Of a DNA stretch of 64,000 bases, positions 1-12,466 are shown one piece after another. The position numbers were made by a program, and so were the translations under genes. Position 1 is the first letter of the stretch, and every line of letters starts with the position of its first letter. The notes below the pieces were generated by a model. The model saw only the letters and a program-made list of their open reading frames with translations, had not been told where the DNA came from and ran no database searches. This stretch comes from Sipunculus nudus (lineage: Eukaryota > Annelida > Sipuncula > Golfingiida > Sipunculidae). The stretch lies in contig CM049316.1 in NCBI GenBank assembly GCA_026874595.1, positions 57,669,676 to 57,733,675 on the forward strand, given 5' to 3'.

Positions 1-1506
1 AAACTTTTTCCAAAGCATAGGTAATTTTCTGATTTCTAAAATATTTAAAAATTCTACTTTAAAAGATGCGACACGATATATACACTGATGTAAATGCGGT
101 ATCTTAAGAATGCCACGCTTGGTTGAATTATTATATTATCTGCAAAACAGTTTTGCGGATTTCATGTTTTCAGGCGGGTTCCGCTGCCGCCGAGTTTGTT
201 TCCGGAAAAACTCCTCTGAGACCCATGGACCTATCTATTGGAAACCAAGCATCATTATTTGGTCACATGTAAACTGGTGCCTAAAAAACTGGTGGCGCCA
301 CCTTCAATACTTTTGTGATTTTTTTTTTATTCGGGTGTCTTATCGATAACAGACCATATCTCGGGCTGAAATTGTGCATGCCCATAGATTTTGGATACCT
401 CCTCGTACTCAAGACCACTGGCGCTATCTGTAATCGTACTCGAGTCCATCCATGCGTTTTCCATCTATTCGTCTTAGTGACTGGTTCAATGTATTGGGCT
501 GAAATAGTGCATGTTCATAGATCTTGGAAACCTCCGTCTCGTACTCAAGACTGGTGGCGTCATCTGTAATCGTGTATGCGTGGGATTCATCCATGCGTGA
601 AAATCACTCAAGTCTCAGGACCATGTATGTTTTGGTCTGAAATTTTTCATGTCATCTATCTTGGAGAGTTTTCTCGTACACCAGACAGGTGGCGCCACCT
701 TTCTTCCCGTATTGCAGAATTCATTGATCCCCTTTCCTCATGAATGGTTTGCCATATTGGCCTGAAATGATGCATCTTCATAGATCTTGGATACCTCCAC
801 CTTATATTCAAGCCTGGTGGTGCCATCTGCAAAGGAAAATAAGGGTGTTTTGATCTCTTGCGCTGTCAAATTGGTCATCCTTATTCCAGGTGAAACCAAG
901 TTTCTAATTTAAGATAAATTATACACAAAAATGCTTCTTACTGCAGCGCTACAGTAGCACAGTGATTAAAATGGTGCATCTAACTGCAGCGCTATAGTGT
1001 AACAAAAGTATCGTGAGTCATAGCTACCTAAATATATTATATTTAGCAACTGATTTTGTTGGGGTATATATTACTTTCTTTTTACATTTCACATCTATAT
1101 ATAATATGTATTTTAATAGACGGTGGTGGCATTGACTCTTGTCACGAAACTCTTGTCTGGCCAAGCCTCGGATATTCGCGTTTTTAATCTTAAAATAACA
1201 GAGATGATGCAAAGTGTGTCCTAAGGGCGATCATTGTCCTTTTTTATTATAAATTCTGAGATCTTTCAAAAAATATATTCGCTACAAGGCAGAAAGTACT
1301 TTGTTACTCTGAAGCAAGGCCTGAGAGATTATCAATATAACTCTTCTCTTAAATATTTAAGTCACAACAATATAATTATATCCTGTGGAACCCCTTCTTG
1401 CGACCACCCCGCGCAATTGTGATCACCCCACAGTAACGACCACTTATCTTGTTTCCGAACATTAATAGTGTTATTTCAATGGTAAACGACTCAACATTGC
1501 GGCCAC
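1..1506 (+). repeat. ~1.5-kb dispersed repeat, copy 1 (left edge cut by window)
   Basis: Nearly the whole segment matches 6950-8497 in the same orientation with scattered substitutions and small indels; similarity stops abruptly after the shared GCGGCCAC near 1506 and 8497. Inside are about four degenerate units, each with a CTGAAAT..TGCATG..CATAGAT..TTGGATACCTCC core (around 364, 499, 634 and 751) followed by a GGTGG(C/T)GCCA-type box. No protein-coding capacity is visible. The right end (1382-1450) resembles pogo/Tigger-type ends (AACCCCTTCTTGCGACCACC). It may be a non-autonomous transposon, but I could not find matching termini. Confidence 0.85.
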
Positions 1507-2176
1507 ATTGGTTATGTCATTAAATGCAGGGTATGTCAGTTGCAGCAGCGGAATGTACATCTTTGATTGAAGCCCATGATCTTTTTTATCATTTTTATAG
1601 CAAATAACTCCAGACAAAAACTAAAGCAACGCCTGCTTAACTGATGCTCGTTTCCCTTGAATCGTGATTAAGAACAATTTTTATTAAGTGCACAAGCTAA
1701 CAAAATGACATGTGCCTTATACAAGAAACAAACGCCTTGAATGTAATTAAAGGTTTTTGCATTTCTTTTTTTTCATAATCAGTTATTGTAATTTTAATAA
1801 AAAAATAAAAACAAAAACAAATTGTTTAGGTTAAAATATTGGGGTTGGTATAGAGGAAGTCAACATTAAGGTTGTTTTAACAGTACATACAAACTCCTTT
1901 TTAAGTACATTTAACTTGTCTGATATGGCACATTTTCAAGTAAATTTCAAGTACCTATGTCTCAAAGAATCTGAACTTAGTTCGTGTTTCTTACTGCTCG
2001 TCCAACTAACTGCTTAATGATCTCACCTTAATAATAAATTGTTAAAAAGTAGAAATAATTAAATCATTATTTGTATGTTCATTTGGCAAATGTTATTATT
2101 AAATATTAAAACGTGTCTTGTTAAACAATATTTTATTTTAAATGATTTTGGAAGAAAATACAATTGTGTATGAATG

Positions 2177-2248
<72 letters not shown>

Positions 2249-2293
2249 CTAATATATAATAAAATATAATATACTTATTATACTTATAATAAG

Positions 2294-2324
<31 letters not shown>

Positions 2325-3570
2325 TAATATAATGATGAGTGGTATAGCCGTATTAGTCTGTAGTCGAAGTGTGGGTTTGGAGTAAGCGTGACGCCTTTTA
2401 GATAGACTAATATTAATAAACATGTAACTATCACTCTAACTCTCTACAAATATGTGTGTGTGATATATATATATGTGTATTTGTGTGTGTGTGCCATTCA
2501 TCTTTACCTCAATGTATAGGAAAATAAGTGTCTAGGAAACAATATGGGTAGGAGCTACTTCCCGGATAAATTAAATGACTACAGATTACCACTGCTTTCA
2601 GAAAGAAAAAAATAATAACACATCCCCTGAAGAAAACTGTATAGGTACATACACATTTATAACAGTATGTGCATTATCTCACGCCATTTGTTCATTAGTT
2701 TGGCTGAATGCAACATTTTTCTGGCGAAACCACTGACAATCTCCAATTCACCTGTGTCATTCATTGTTATGGTTCTGTGTGTGAGTAAACACAGTCCATG
2801 TGTGTCTGTCTACCATAACAAGAATGTAGCCTATAACAAGAATTCTGAACTTGCGCTTGTACAATTCCCAAAACAAGGAGATATTATATGACAGAAAAAA
2901 CACAATAAACACTGTGTTGATGCTTGAAAAAATCTTGATTTGAAAAGTAGCGCGGTATGGCCACCAGTTGGCGTGCGCGCTATATTTATATTTGTACCAT
3001 CGTTCTCGTAAACCTTACATTACTTATGTACAGGAGTACTCAAACGGTTTACAATGAAATATTAGCAGATACGATCATATTTTAAAGAAAAAAAAATCAA
3101 GCTATGTATATAAAGCATATAACACCATATGTGTATATTAAATATACTTGGTATGTGAATAGGTACATTTCATATAAACAAAAAAAAAGATTTTAGACAA
3201 TCTGAAACTGTTCAGAGAACTAATTTTTTGTGTGTTAAGTATGTAAATACATTAAAAAAAATAACCTTTTTTTATCCTCTTGTCCCTGCTTACCTTGTTT
3301 ATGTTTCGGTCACAATTTATTTATTTAGCGTTTTATATAGCATTTTAATACAAGCTGAAAGACATGTCAAAACTGAATAAAAAATTAGCACCATGTTTTT
3401 AAGGCTTCATAGAAAGGTGAAGAACAAAAATGCATGCAGTGTCACATTTTTACAATCTAAATTTACTCAGGACAAATTTGCTACATATGCCCCTACACTA
3501 TAACTTTGTAGAGATTATATGTAATAATAGGAAGTGTATATGTTGCTCCCAACTTATACCTTTATCTCGT
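1507..3570. other. non-coding AT-rich stretch with microsatellite
   Basis: I see no gene here. It holds a (CT)n run at about 2179-2210 passing into (TA)n at 2210-2236, a second (TA)n at about 2294-2320, and short poly-A/T tracts. If the zinc-finger exons that follow are part of a larger gene, this could be intron. Confidence 0.6.
2179..2320. repeat. (CT)n/(TA)n compound microsatellite
   Basis: A pure CT run is followed directly by TA repeats, then a second TA tract after a short AT-rich spacer containing an ATACTTATTATACTTATAAT partial repeat. Confidence 0.9.
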
Positions 3571-3571
3571 A

Positions 3572-4426
3572 GAGTCAAGTTTCATATACATGTAAGTCGA
3601 TATATTAAATCAAAAGTGGTATAGCTCTGATGTTCCAATATCATTTAAGGTATTCTGCGATAACGATGGATTTCCTTGTCTGCACTGCAACTACAGAAAT
3701 TCCCCGAATGCAGATATATGCGACATGTGTAAGATTCAGATATATGAAGCTGCGTTGGGAAAAACATCCGTGAAGCCGCCAGATAAAATAGTCATTTCGG
3801 AAGGAGTAACTATTAGCGGAGAGGATTTTGTCAAGTACCTCAAGGTATGCAAAAACGAATTTTCTTTTTTGTTATTCTTTTACATGCTATGCGTTTTTTT
3901 ATTTATTTTTTTTAATTTTTTTTGCTTTTATAGCAAAATGGTTTCTAATTATCTAAACATGCATGCTTGTCATTATTGAAAAGGTAATCTGTTCATACAT
4001 TTGTCTAGCACTAACATGTCATCAGTTATAGATTCCCGCAGGATGTATGTCTAGATATTTGACTACGCTTTGTGTAGAGTCGAACACGAACAGTTTACAA
4101 TTTAACATATGTATATACATATTCTGCATGGATATTTTATGTTATTCTACTTACGCGTGTTGTTTACATTCAAATGCTCCTACTTGTTTTTCGTTTTCTC
4201 AATTTTTTTATATTATCCATAATATTCTTTTTTTATTTGTACACAGGCTGGTGAAGAACACGGATTTTATCAAGGACAAGTGATATGGGCTTTACGTAAA
4301 TGTGGTGCTGAAGACCCTATCCTTTTCCTGAGACGTCGGAGGGATGACAGGACGAGAAGACAGTACGAGACTCAAGCGGCCCAGGCTGCAGCTTACCATG
4401 CTACAGCTTGTCAACACCAAAAATGA
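3572..4426 (+). CDS. RanBP2-type zinc-finger protein, 3'-terminal exons (possibly HOIP/RNF31-like fragment)
   Basis: Two exons read through as one frame. Exon one (about 3572-3844) is open from a likely acceptor (polypyrimidine then CTCGTAG) and ends at a good donor, AAG/GTATGC, phase 0. Exon two (4247-4426) follows TTTGTACACAG and ends in TGA. The protein shows a C-x2-C-x10-C-x2-C finger with the conserved asparagine (CLHCNYRN...CDMC), typical of RanBP2/NZF fingers that bind ubiquitin or RNA; the usual tryptophan before the first Cys is Phe. The joined exons then give a helical stretch (EDFVKYLK, AGEEHGFYQGQVIWALRKCG) that resembles a UBA-type helix set, as in HOIP, which also has NZF fingers. 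The tail is basic then Gln/Ala-rich. No RBR ligase domain follows, so this is a short paralogue, a truncated duplicate or another gene. HOIP is inference; finger and splice sites are seen. Confidence 0.55.
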
Positions 4427-4752
4427 CCTGTTAAAATTGTGAATTATCCAGGAGCCACACCAATAATCTACTATCCTAATTGTGACTTTGGAAAGATTTA
4501 AATGGAAACGGGGTCGTGAGATGCCTAATATGTTTTGTAAATACTGGCAAAGCCTGGAGTTCCGTCTTTAATTTTCCTATTATTATTAATCAACAGTCAT
4601 TTGCTTGTTAACAGATAGTTCAGCTTTTACATGGTAAAATGGTAACTGTTTGCTTCCACATCAAAGTATGCGCTTAACTTAAGGGTTTTCTTTCATTATT
4701 GTCATTTTATATGACAAATGAATAGCTGTCTATGATAGTAAACTATTTACAA

Positions 4753-4758
4753 AATAAA
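4753..4758 (+). terminator. candidate polyadenylation signal AATAAA
   Basis: AATAAA lies 327 bases past the zinc-finger stop codon, a plausible 3'-UTR length. It is a common hexamer in AT-rich DNA, so support is only positional. Confidence 0.35.
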
Positions 4759-4759
4759 A

Positions 4760-5559
4760 GTACTCCAGTAGAGCCGTTCTCTTATGTCCCATGATCTTCA
4801 AAGCTTGCCTTTGTTTAGACTCTCTCACTGAATCCTCTCGGAAACTCCGAGTTTTCTGAAGACTTTATGGATGAAACAATAATTGTGATTCATTCTCATT
4901 TGAATGCATAGAAAATGGTTCTGTCATGAATATTTTCATCCCCAGACTAAGTCGGGAATAAAATGGTTTTAGCACGGTCCCTTAAATTTTGTCTACGCGA
5001 AAACTAAAAAAAAATATTACACGGAACTTTATTAACTTTACATGTGCATATATAAGGATATAAGAGGACGAAGCCTTTTTGAAATGGGGTCATGACCTCT
5101 ACTAGGAGTGTGGCCTTGACACTGAATAGGTTTTTTTTTGTAAAAATTACACAAAATCTTAAATATTGCATGGAATGGTCCAAAAATCAAGTTGACCGAT
5201 AATCTTGGATAGATTTGTCTTGTACGTGAGGATGGTCGCGCCACTTATTGTCCTTTTCTTGTTTTTGTCTTTTAATACATCATTATTACAACTTGACAGA
5301 ACTATGAGTGTTATAAGTCAAAAACTAATAATAATAATAATAATATAATTATAATGCGCAAATATCCAGAATACAAGACTCTGCTCAAGGCGCATAACAA
5401 TACAATATATAAAAAGCAATCACATACATTTAAAATAAATGAAAATAATTAGTTTATATTTAGCACATAATGCCAGTGTTAAGATCAATAAAATGTCATA
5501 ATAATAAAAATTAAAACATAGCATATAATCTACTATAAACATAAAATATTATCAAAGGC
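4760..5559. other. intergenic, (ATA)n microsatellite
   Basis: No gene is seen. A short (ATA)n tract sits at about 5327-5345. The 5087-5130 part carries ATGACCTCTACT..GGCCTTGACA pieces like those at 6020-6060. Confidence 0.5.
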
Positions 5560-5969
5560 TGTTTTCAGTGCACGTTTAAATATATCAATAGAATCTTATT
5601 TCTTTACGTAGTCTGGCAAACCGTTCCAGGTCACTGCAGCGCAACAACTGAATGCTTTTCCTCCATAAATGTAGATAATATACATAGAGGTTCACAAAGA
5701 CGCATGTACTTATTACTTGATCTAAATGCACGAGGTGTAATATTTAACTGGAGTAATTCTGTGACATGAAGAGGTGTTTTTTTTTTTTCATTGAGAACCT
5801 TATATGTAAGAAGCAATCTTTTCAATCTAATAGGAAATTCTACAGGTAGCCAGTGCAACTCAAACAGGTCGGGGGATATGTGATGACGTTTTGGACATCT
5901 GAATACAATGCGAGCCGTCTCATTTTGAATTATTTGCAGTCTTAACAAGACTTGGTGTCGTATGCACAT
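5560..5969 (-). pseudogene. CR1/L2-like LINE reverse transcriptase C-terminal fragment
   Basis: On the minus strand from 5969 an open stretch of about 112 codons reads LQIIQNETARIVF, then HHISPDLFELHWLPVEFPI, RLKRLLLTYKVLN. This is the recognisable region after the RT fingers/thumb in CR1/L2/jockey-type LINEs ('LQ..QN.AAR', 'L..LHWLPV..RI..K'). The terminal 'W..LP..V' motif continues in another frame below 5631, so there is at least one frameshift. Upstream RT motifs and the endonuclease are absent. It is a dead 5'-truncated insertion. Confidence 0.7.
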
Positions 5970-6019
5970 ATTTCCTTCCCATTATGCATAGATGTGAGTT
6001 ATAGGATGAAGTCTGTTTA

Positions 6020-6490
6020 AATAAGGTTCATGACCTTTACTATGAGATTGGCCTTGACCTTGAATATTTCCATATTTTGTGAAAAAATAAACATAAACTG
6101 TTTCTTAAGTGGATAGATGTATCTCTCTGCAAAATCAAAATGAGAGATGTCAGATGATAAGTTGTAGCAAGTGTTTAAAAACCTGTGGCCTTGACCTTGC
6201 CCTTCAAGGTCAAATCTGCCGATACATAGGATAATTGTGCACCCCATAACTTTTGAAATACCCTATCTTTGTTCTTCAGTTGTGACACAGATTTTTTCCA
6301 CCAAGATCTCAGATATGTTTGCAGACATTGACTTTGGTTTTCAAGGTCAAACCTGAACAAATGTAGGATTTTTGTAACTTTGAATGACTGCTTTTCTTCA
6401 ATTTACAAATTTGAATTTTTGCCTCCAAGATGTGGAACAAGTTCAAACATTTGTGGTGGCCTTGATCTTGTCAAGTGGCAGAAGTGCTTC
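6020..6490. repeat. repeat rich in (T)CAAGGTCA / TGACCTTG motifs
   Basis: Several copies of CCTTGACCTTG or TTCAAGGTCAAA occur around 6050-6062, 6186-6212 and 6339-6352, with a variant CCTTGATCTTG at about 6461. The pattern looks like degenerate copies of a dispersed element rather than a gene. Confidence 0.5.
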
Positions 6491-6949
6491 CATGAAGTGG
6501 ACCTATTTTTCAAGGGCGTATGCCTTATTCGTCTGGGGATACTATGGCATCTCCGATGCCAAGAAATTTCTAGTTATTGTAATTGAAGACCATAAATACA
6601 ACTCGTTTAGGAAAATGTCTAAAGAGGTGACAGACCGGCAATATTGCGTAAAAGGGCTTCTATTTATTCCTTTATATATAAGTTCATATGTTTAAACGAA
6701 ATTTTTTGTTTTCGATGTAATAGCGATATTGCAAATATCATTTATTATTTATCTTAGTGCAATGTGTTTCAGATTTTCTCTCATAATTAAACCAGTGAAG
6801 TAAATATTCAATAGTTATGTCGTTTTTATCTCGGTATTTGTCAAGTATATGTCAAACAAGCCAACAATACCATCAAAGTGTTCCAAACTTTTCAGTTTCC
6901 AAATGTGTGTTGCGGCGACAGGGTAAAGGAGTCAAGACCATATATAGAA

Positions 6950-8497
6950 TTTTTCCCAAGCATAGTTAATTTTCTGATTTCTCAAATATTAAAAAATTCT
7001 ACTTTAAAAGTTGCGACACGATATATACACTGATGTAAATGCGGTATCTTAAGAATCCCAAAGGGCCTTGGCACGCTTGGTTGAATTATTATATTATCCG
7101 CCAAAACAGTTTTGCAGATACTATATTTTCACGCGGGTTCCGCCGCCGAGTTTTTTTCAGGAGAACTCCTCTGAGACCCATGGAATCCCAGCATAATTAT
7201 TTGGTCACATGTAAACTGGTGCCTAACAAAAACTGGTGGCGCCACCTGCGATCCTTTTTTTATTTTTTTTAATTCGGGTGTCTTAGTGATAACAGCCCAT
7301 ATCTCAGGAGCGGTTCAATGTAGGCCTATTTGGCTGAAATTGTGCATGCCTATAGATTTTGGATACCTCCTCGTACTCAGGACCACTGGCGCTATCTGTA
7401 ATCGTACTCGAGTCCATCCATGCGTTTTCCATCTATTCGTCTTAGTGATTGGTTCAATGTAATGGGCTGAAATAGTGCATGTTCATAGATCTTGGATACC
7501 TCCGTCACGTACTCAAGACTGGTGGCGTCATCTGTAATCGTGTATGCGTGGCATCCAGCCCTGCGTTTGCTTCGGGTGAAAATCACTCAAATCTGAGGAC
7601 CATGTATATTTTGGTCTGAAATTGTTCATGTTCATCTATCTTTCAGAGTTTTCTCGTAGACCAGGCAGGTGGCGCCACCTCCTTCCCGTATTGTAGAATT
7701 CATTGATGCCCTTTCCTCAGGAGTGGTTTGCCATATTGGCCTGAAATGATGCATGTTCATAGATTCTGGATACCCCCATATCATATTCAAGACAGGTGGC
7801 GCCATCTGCAAAGGAAAATAAGGGCGTTTAGATCTTTTGCGCTGTCAAATTCGTCATCCTTGTTCTAGGTGAAACCAATTTCCTAATTTAAGGTTAAATA
7901 CACCAAAAATACTTCCTTCTGCAGCGCTTCACAAGCACAGTGATTTAAATGGTGCATCTAACAGCAGCGCTATAGTGTTACAAAAGTATAGTAAGTCATA
8001 TAGCTGCCAAATATATTTTATTTAGCAACTGATTTTGCCGGGTTATATATTACTTTCTTTTTACATTTCACATTTATATATAATATGTATTTTAATAGAC
8101 GGTGGTGGCATTTGAATCTTTTCACGGAACTCCTGTGCGGCCAAGCCTCGGATATTCAAGTTTTCAATCTTGAAATAACAGGGATGATGCAAAGTGTGTC
8201 CTAAGGGCGATCATTGTCTTTTTTTTTTATAAAATCTGAGATCTTTCCAAAAATATTTTCGCTACAAGGCAGAAAGTACTTTGTTACTCTGAAGCAAGGC
8301 CTGAGAGATTATCAATATAAGGTTAAACAACTCTTTTCTTAAATATTTAAGTCACAACAATATAATTATATCCTGTGGAACCTCTTCTTGCGCCCACCCC
8401 ACGCAATTGTGACCACCCCACAGTTACGACCACTTATCTTGTTTCCGAACATTAATAGTGTTATTTCAATGATAAACGACTCAAAATTGCGGCCACC
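6950..8497 (+). repeat. ~1.5-kb dispersed repeat, copy 2 (complete)
   Basis: Second copy of the 1-1506 repeat, same orientation. It has the same internal CTGAAAT...GGATACC units and two perfect GGTGGCGCCACC palindromes (7235-7246, 7668-7679) at positions equivalent to 291-302 and 688-699. It carries small insertions relative to copy 1 (for example near 7060 and 7310). It starts with TTTCCCAAGCATAG after a unique flank and ends where the GCGGCCAC identity stops. No coding capacity. Confidence 0.85.
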
Positions 8498-10034
8498 CCT
8501 GAATTCAGAATTACGGGCACATTTTCAGTTTTATATATTCTCTTTGTGTTGACTTTACGTTTTTCAGCTGAGCTGACTTAAAGTCATCTGAGCTATAGCG
8601 ATCACTCTTTGTCCGTCGTCCGTCCGTTCCTGCAAACTGGTGGCACCACCTTATTTTTTCCTTTTTTTACACATTTTTTTATCTATTTTTAGAACTTCAA
8701 ATGAAGTGGTCTTGCTGTTCATTGGGCACACGCTTTAACTGTCAGACCTAGAAACTTCAAACTGTACATCCATTGAGTTCCCAGGCAAATCCCCTTATTA
8801 GGGGAGAAAGCATGTTTTTTAAGCAATCAGTGTGTCAGATGGGGCACAAAGCACAGGTGACCTAGAAGCACAAGTGGACTAGAATCCTAAAACATGACCT
8901 TCAGGGAGGGAGGTCCACAAGAAATCTCCTTGGAAATAATGTCAATGTGACCTATTTCCTGCAAGCTGTGTGACAGAACATGATTGTAACACTCTATTAG
9001 TCAGATGGACACACATTCCAGCAGCTGGAAATAGAATAAGGTAACTGTAACATATATCTCATGTCTATTAGCAAATGCATGATTTTCAGCACTCTGGGAG
9101 TCATTTTGCCCATTGTTTAAGACTCCTTGAATTCTGCAGAACGTCATAGCCCATTGGCCACTTTTTTTCTGCATTTAACAGCCATTGCATTTATATGATC
9201 TGACAACAACTAATGATATTATATGTATTCTTAATTTCTGTAGAAAAACAACTCTGTTAATTCACAACAGTCTGTTATATATATAGAGTGAACTCCTTCC
9301 TGCGTACAACTCAGTAAGACGGACAACTCACTAAGGCAGACATTAACTTTCAGTCTTTTAAAATCTGCCTATATATGGTGTTTAACGTAAACTCAGTAAA
9401 GCGGAACGGACAAACTGTCCCGTTCCGCTTGTGTATCGAGTACAAATTACGACCTTCACAAGCGGACAGACATCTCGACATTTTTGTTCATATATCTGAA
9501 GGGCGATAGAGCTCAGAGGTCACAATTTCGTATGCTCTGTATCTGGTCACAGAGACAACCCGTCAGCCATCGTGATTCGGTGAACCATCGGGATGTCTTA
9601 CGTAAATATACGGTCGAAATTGTTGTTTATTTAAATAAAACTGTAGATATCACAATTATTATTTAATGAGGATTGGCCGGTCAACCGGAAAAAAATTTGA
9701 AAACTTTGAAACAGGTTTCCATTCAACAAAACCACCGTCAAAGTCCACCGTTAGCGCTTTGTGACCAGCGTCTGGATCGGGTAGCATTAATTATTGTTAA
9801 CGAATGTCTGCAATTTTTTTGGGTGACTGCGTATTGAGTAGTTACATGGTTCATCAATTAACTCAAAAACGATGTTTGTGTCATTTTTTATAGTATAAGG
9901 GCGTTAATTTTCGCAGTATAAAACCACCGAGACACACCTATATATAAAGTTGTATATAATCATCATATTTTGAAAAAAAATGCTCTTTTCAGTATTTTCC
10001 AAGTGATATTATGACAACAAAGCAAACCAGACAT
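8498..10034. other. non-coding; mollusc-type repeat debris
   Basis: No gene is seen. 8606-8650 has TTTGTCCGTCGTCCGTCCG followed by CTGGTGGCACCACC. 9288-9480 carries GTGAACTCC..CAACTCAGTAAG and CAGTAAAGCGGAACGGACAA followed by its inverted partner TTGTCC/GTTCCGCTT, resembling pogo/Tigger-type ends. Confidence 0.45.
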
Positions 10035-10042
10035 ATGTAGAC

Positions 10043-11514
10043 TAGGGCCCTGCGCGGGCTGAAAAATTTGAACCAGCAGCCGCCCAACATCATGACCTGT
10101 CAACCCGCAGCCCGCCCCGCAATCAAAGAAATAAATTCAGCCTGCCCCGCACCGCAAATATAGGATTCTTTCAGCCCGCACCCGCCACGCAAAATTTTCT
10201 TTTAGCCCGCACCCGCCCCGCATTTTTCAAGTTTCAGGCCCGCAGTCTAGCCCGCAAAATAATTAAAAATATTTTCGGATCCAAAGGTTTACATATCAAG
10301 ATATTTTACAGCACATATATAAGACACGCTTATTATTGACATATATGAAATGTTTGATGATTGGAATGAAAAATTAATTTTTATTAATACGTTTTTGCAA
10401 TTATTCAAACCATAATCCATGAAATATTTTTAAAGACATGTTTTATTGGTTAAATGGATTAAATATATACATAATAATTTAACACACCTTAAATATGTTT
10501 TCATATTTTACAGGAGAAATGAACAAAGCTTCGGTTTATTGTGTCTGTTTCTACTTAGTTTTATATAAAAAAAAATAAAAAAATAGACTTCTTAAAAGAA
10601 TGAGTACCCAAAGTTACCCTTCAGAATAGTATTGGCTAATCACAAGCCATCAAACTGCTGAGACGTGTTGCTGGTAAAGGGGTTATCTAACCGATGTGGC
10701 TTTAGGTTTAGGATGTTCATTGAGATCTAGACATAGCCAGAGCCTTGTTTCTTATAGCAATCATCAACACATTATGCTGTGACCAAACAGGGATTTGACC
10801 AGCCAGTGGTCAATGTCATCTACAATTAGACAGCACATGGAGTTACAATTATATGAGTCCACCTTAGGCTTTGTGCAGTTCCAGGTCAATTGAGTCACCT
10901 ACAGAGCAAGCTGTAGCCACACACTGTCTATTACAAGATCAAAGGTAATCAAGTCCTTGCTTCACTCCCAGCCATATTATGTAATATGTGAGACATGGCA
11001 CAAGTACCGGGTTACAGTCCATATGCAACATCAGGCAAGGTAACTTTATACAAAGTTATGACCAGCTGCCATTGCAAGGACAATTGCTTTAAGTCTTAAT
11101 TTCAGGTTAAGGATACATCATCTATTTTGTATAACAAATTGACTTTATACCTTGAAAGTCACATTTGCATGGTGTTGTTAAAACTGTTAGTCAGTGTAAG
11201 GGGTTAACAGGAATAATTTTTTTTTTTTCAAAATTATCTTTTCATATTACTATTTTTATACTACACCTGAAAACATTTTATACAAAAATACCATTTTCTT
11301 CATATGATAGTTTTTTTAAAGTATAATTTTATATTCATGTTTTACTGAACTGCCAGATCATCAACCCGCAGCCCGCCCCGCACAGACTTCATTTCGGCCC
11401 GCCCCGCCCTGCACTTTCTTAGATGTAGCCCGCCCCGCCTCGCAGAGATTCCTATGCGGGGGCCCGCAGGGGACCGCGAGCTGCGGGCCAAAACCTGCCC
11501 CGCGAAGGGCCCTA
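10043..11514. mobile_element. hAT-type non-autonomous DNA transposon, 1472 bp
   Basis: The left end TAGGGCCCTGCGCGGG matches the inverted right end TAGGGCCCTTCGCGGG. The flanks are ATGTAGAC (10035-10042) and ATGTAGGT (11515-11522), an 8-bp target duplication with two transition differences, the hAT hallmark. About 200 bp inside each end is packed with GCCCGC/CCCGCCCCGC repeats in the form expected of subterminal transposase-binding sites. The middle 1.1 kb is AT-rich and has no transposase, so it needs a partner in trans. Confidence 0.8.
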
Positions 11515-11522
11515 ATGTAGGT

Positions 11523-12420
11523 TCAACACAAAACACCTTCAAGACTAGATTTCATGACCCCTTAACCTTATTTAGAAACATAGCCAGTACACAAAACGCA
11601 GAACTCAACAAATACATCTGGGAATTAAAATAGAACAACGTGTGGCATAATATCACGTGGAAAATCCAATTATGCCCCCTTTTTCCTGGGCCAGAGGGCC
11701 TGTTTTTAAGGTTTCTGAAGGTCTCCTTGAATTGGACCCTCCTCCCTTTTCCTTAATTCTGGATCCGCCCCTGAGTAGTGACCTCTGTCGCATATATTGA
11801 GCAACACGATAATAATCCATTCTCCTAAAATACGATCATATGCCGTCAAATGCTGCGATACAGATATTATTTATATATGCTTGTAGAGACTTAGGCGATA
11901 ATAGGCTAAATGAATCTGGAATGAAACCAGGTACTGCAAATGACTCGCAGACTTCTATTACTTCTTATACTTTGAAAGTGATGGACCCAACGAGAAAATT
12001 TTGATACCGACACTGCTGCGGTTTTACACTGCAGTCGTCACAGATTTTTTTTTCATATCCGCTGCTTAGTATAGAAAAGATTATCTGGGTTTGACCACTA
12101 AAGTGGGCACAGAGCAAAGAAGTGATCAGACCGATGAGAGCGTGGTATTGCATCGTGCATCCGGCTCCAGATTGAAAACATGCTTTAGGATATTCCATAT
12201 ACCCTTAAATAGATAACACCTCATACAATATCAGTGAACTTACCGGTATACCGTTTAATATACCCGTATGATAAAGTAGGCGGCCAAATGTTTCAGGGTA
12301 TGGGCATAAATCTCTTGTCCAGGTAGCGGGCCTAAGGTGTACATGCAGGGATTTACGGAAGGGGGTTCCAGGTGAAGAGGTTGTCGAGGAGACCGCATGC
12401 TTGCTGAGTAAATAAAAAAT

Positions 12421-12466
<46 letters not shown>

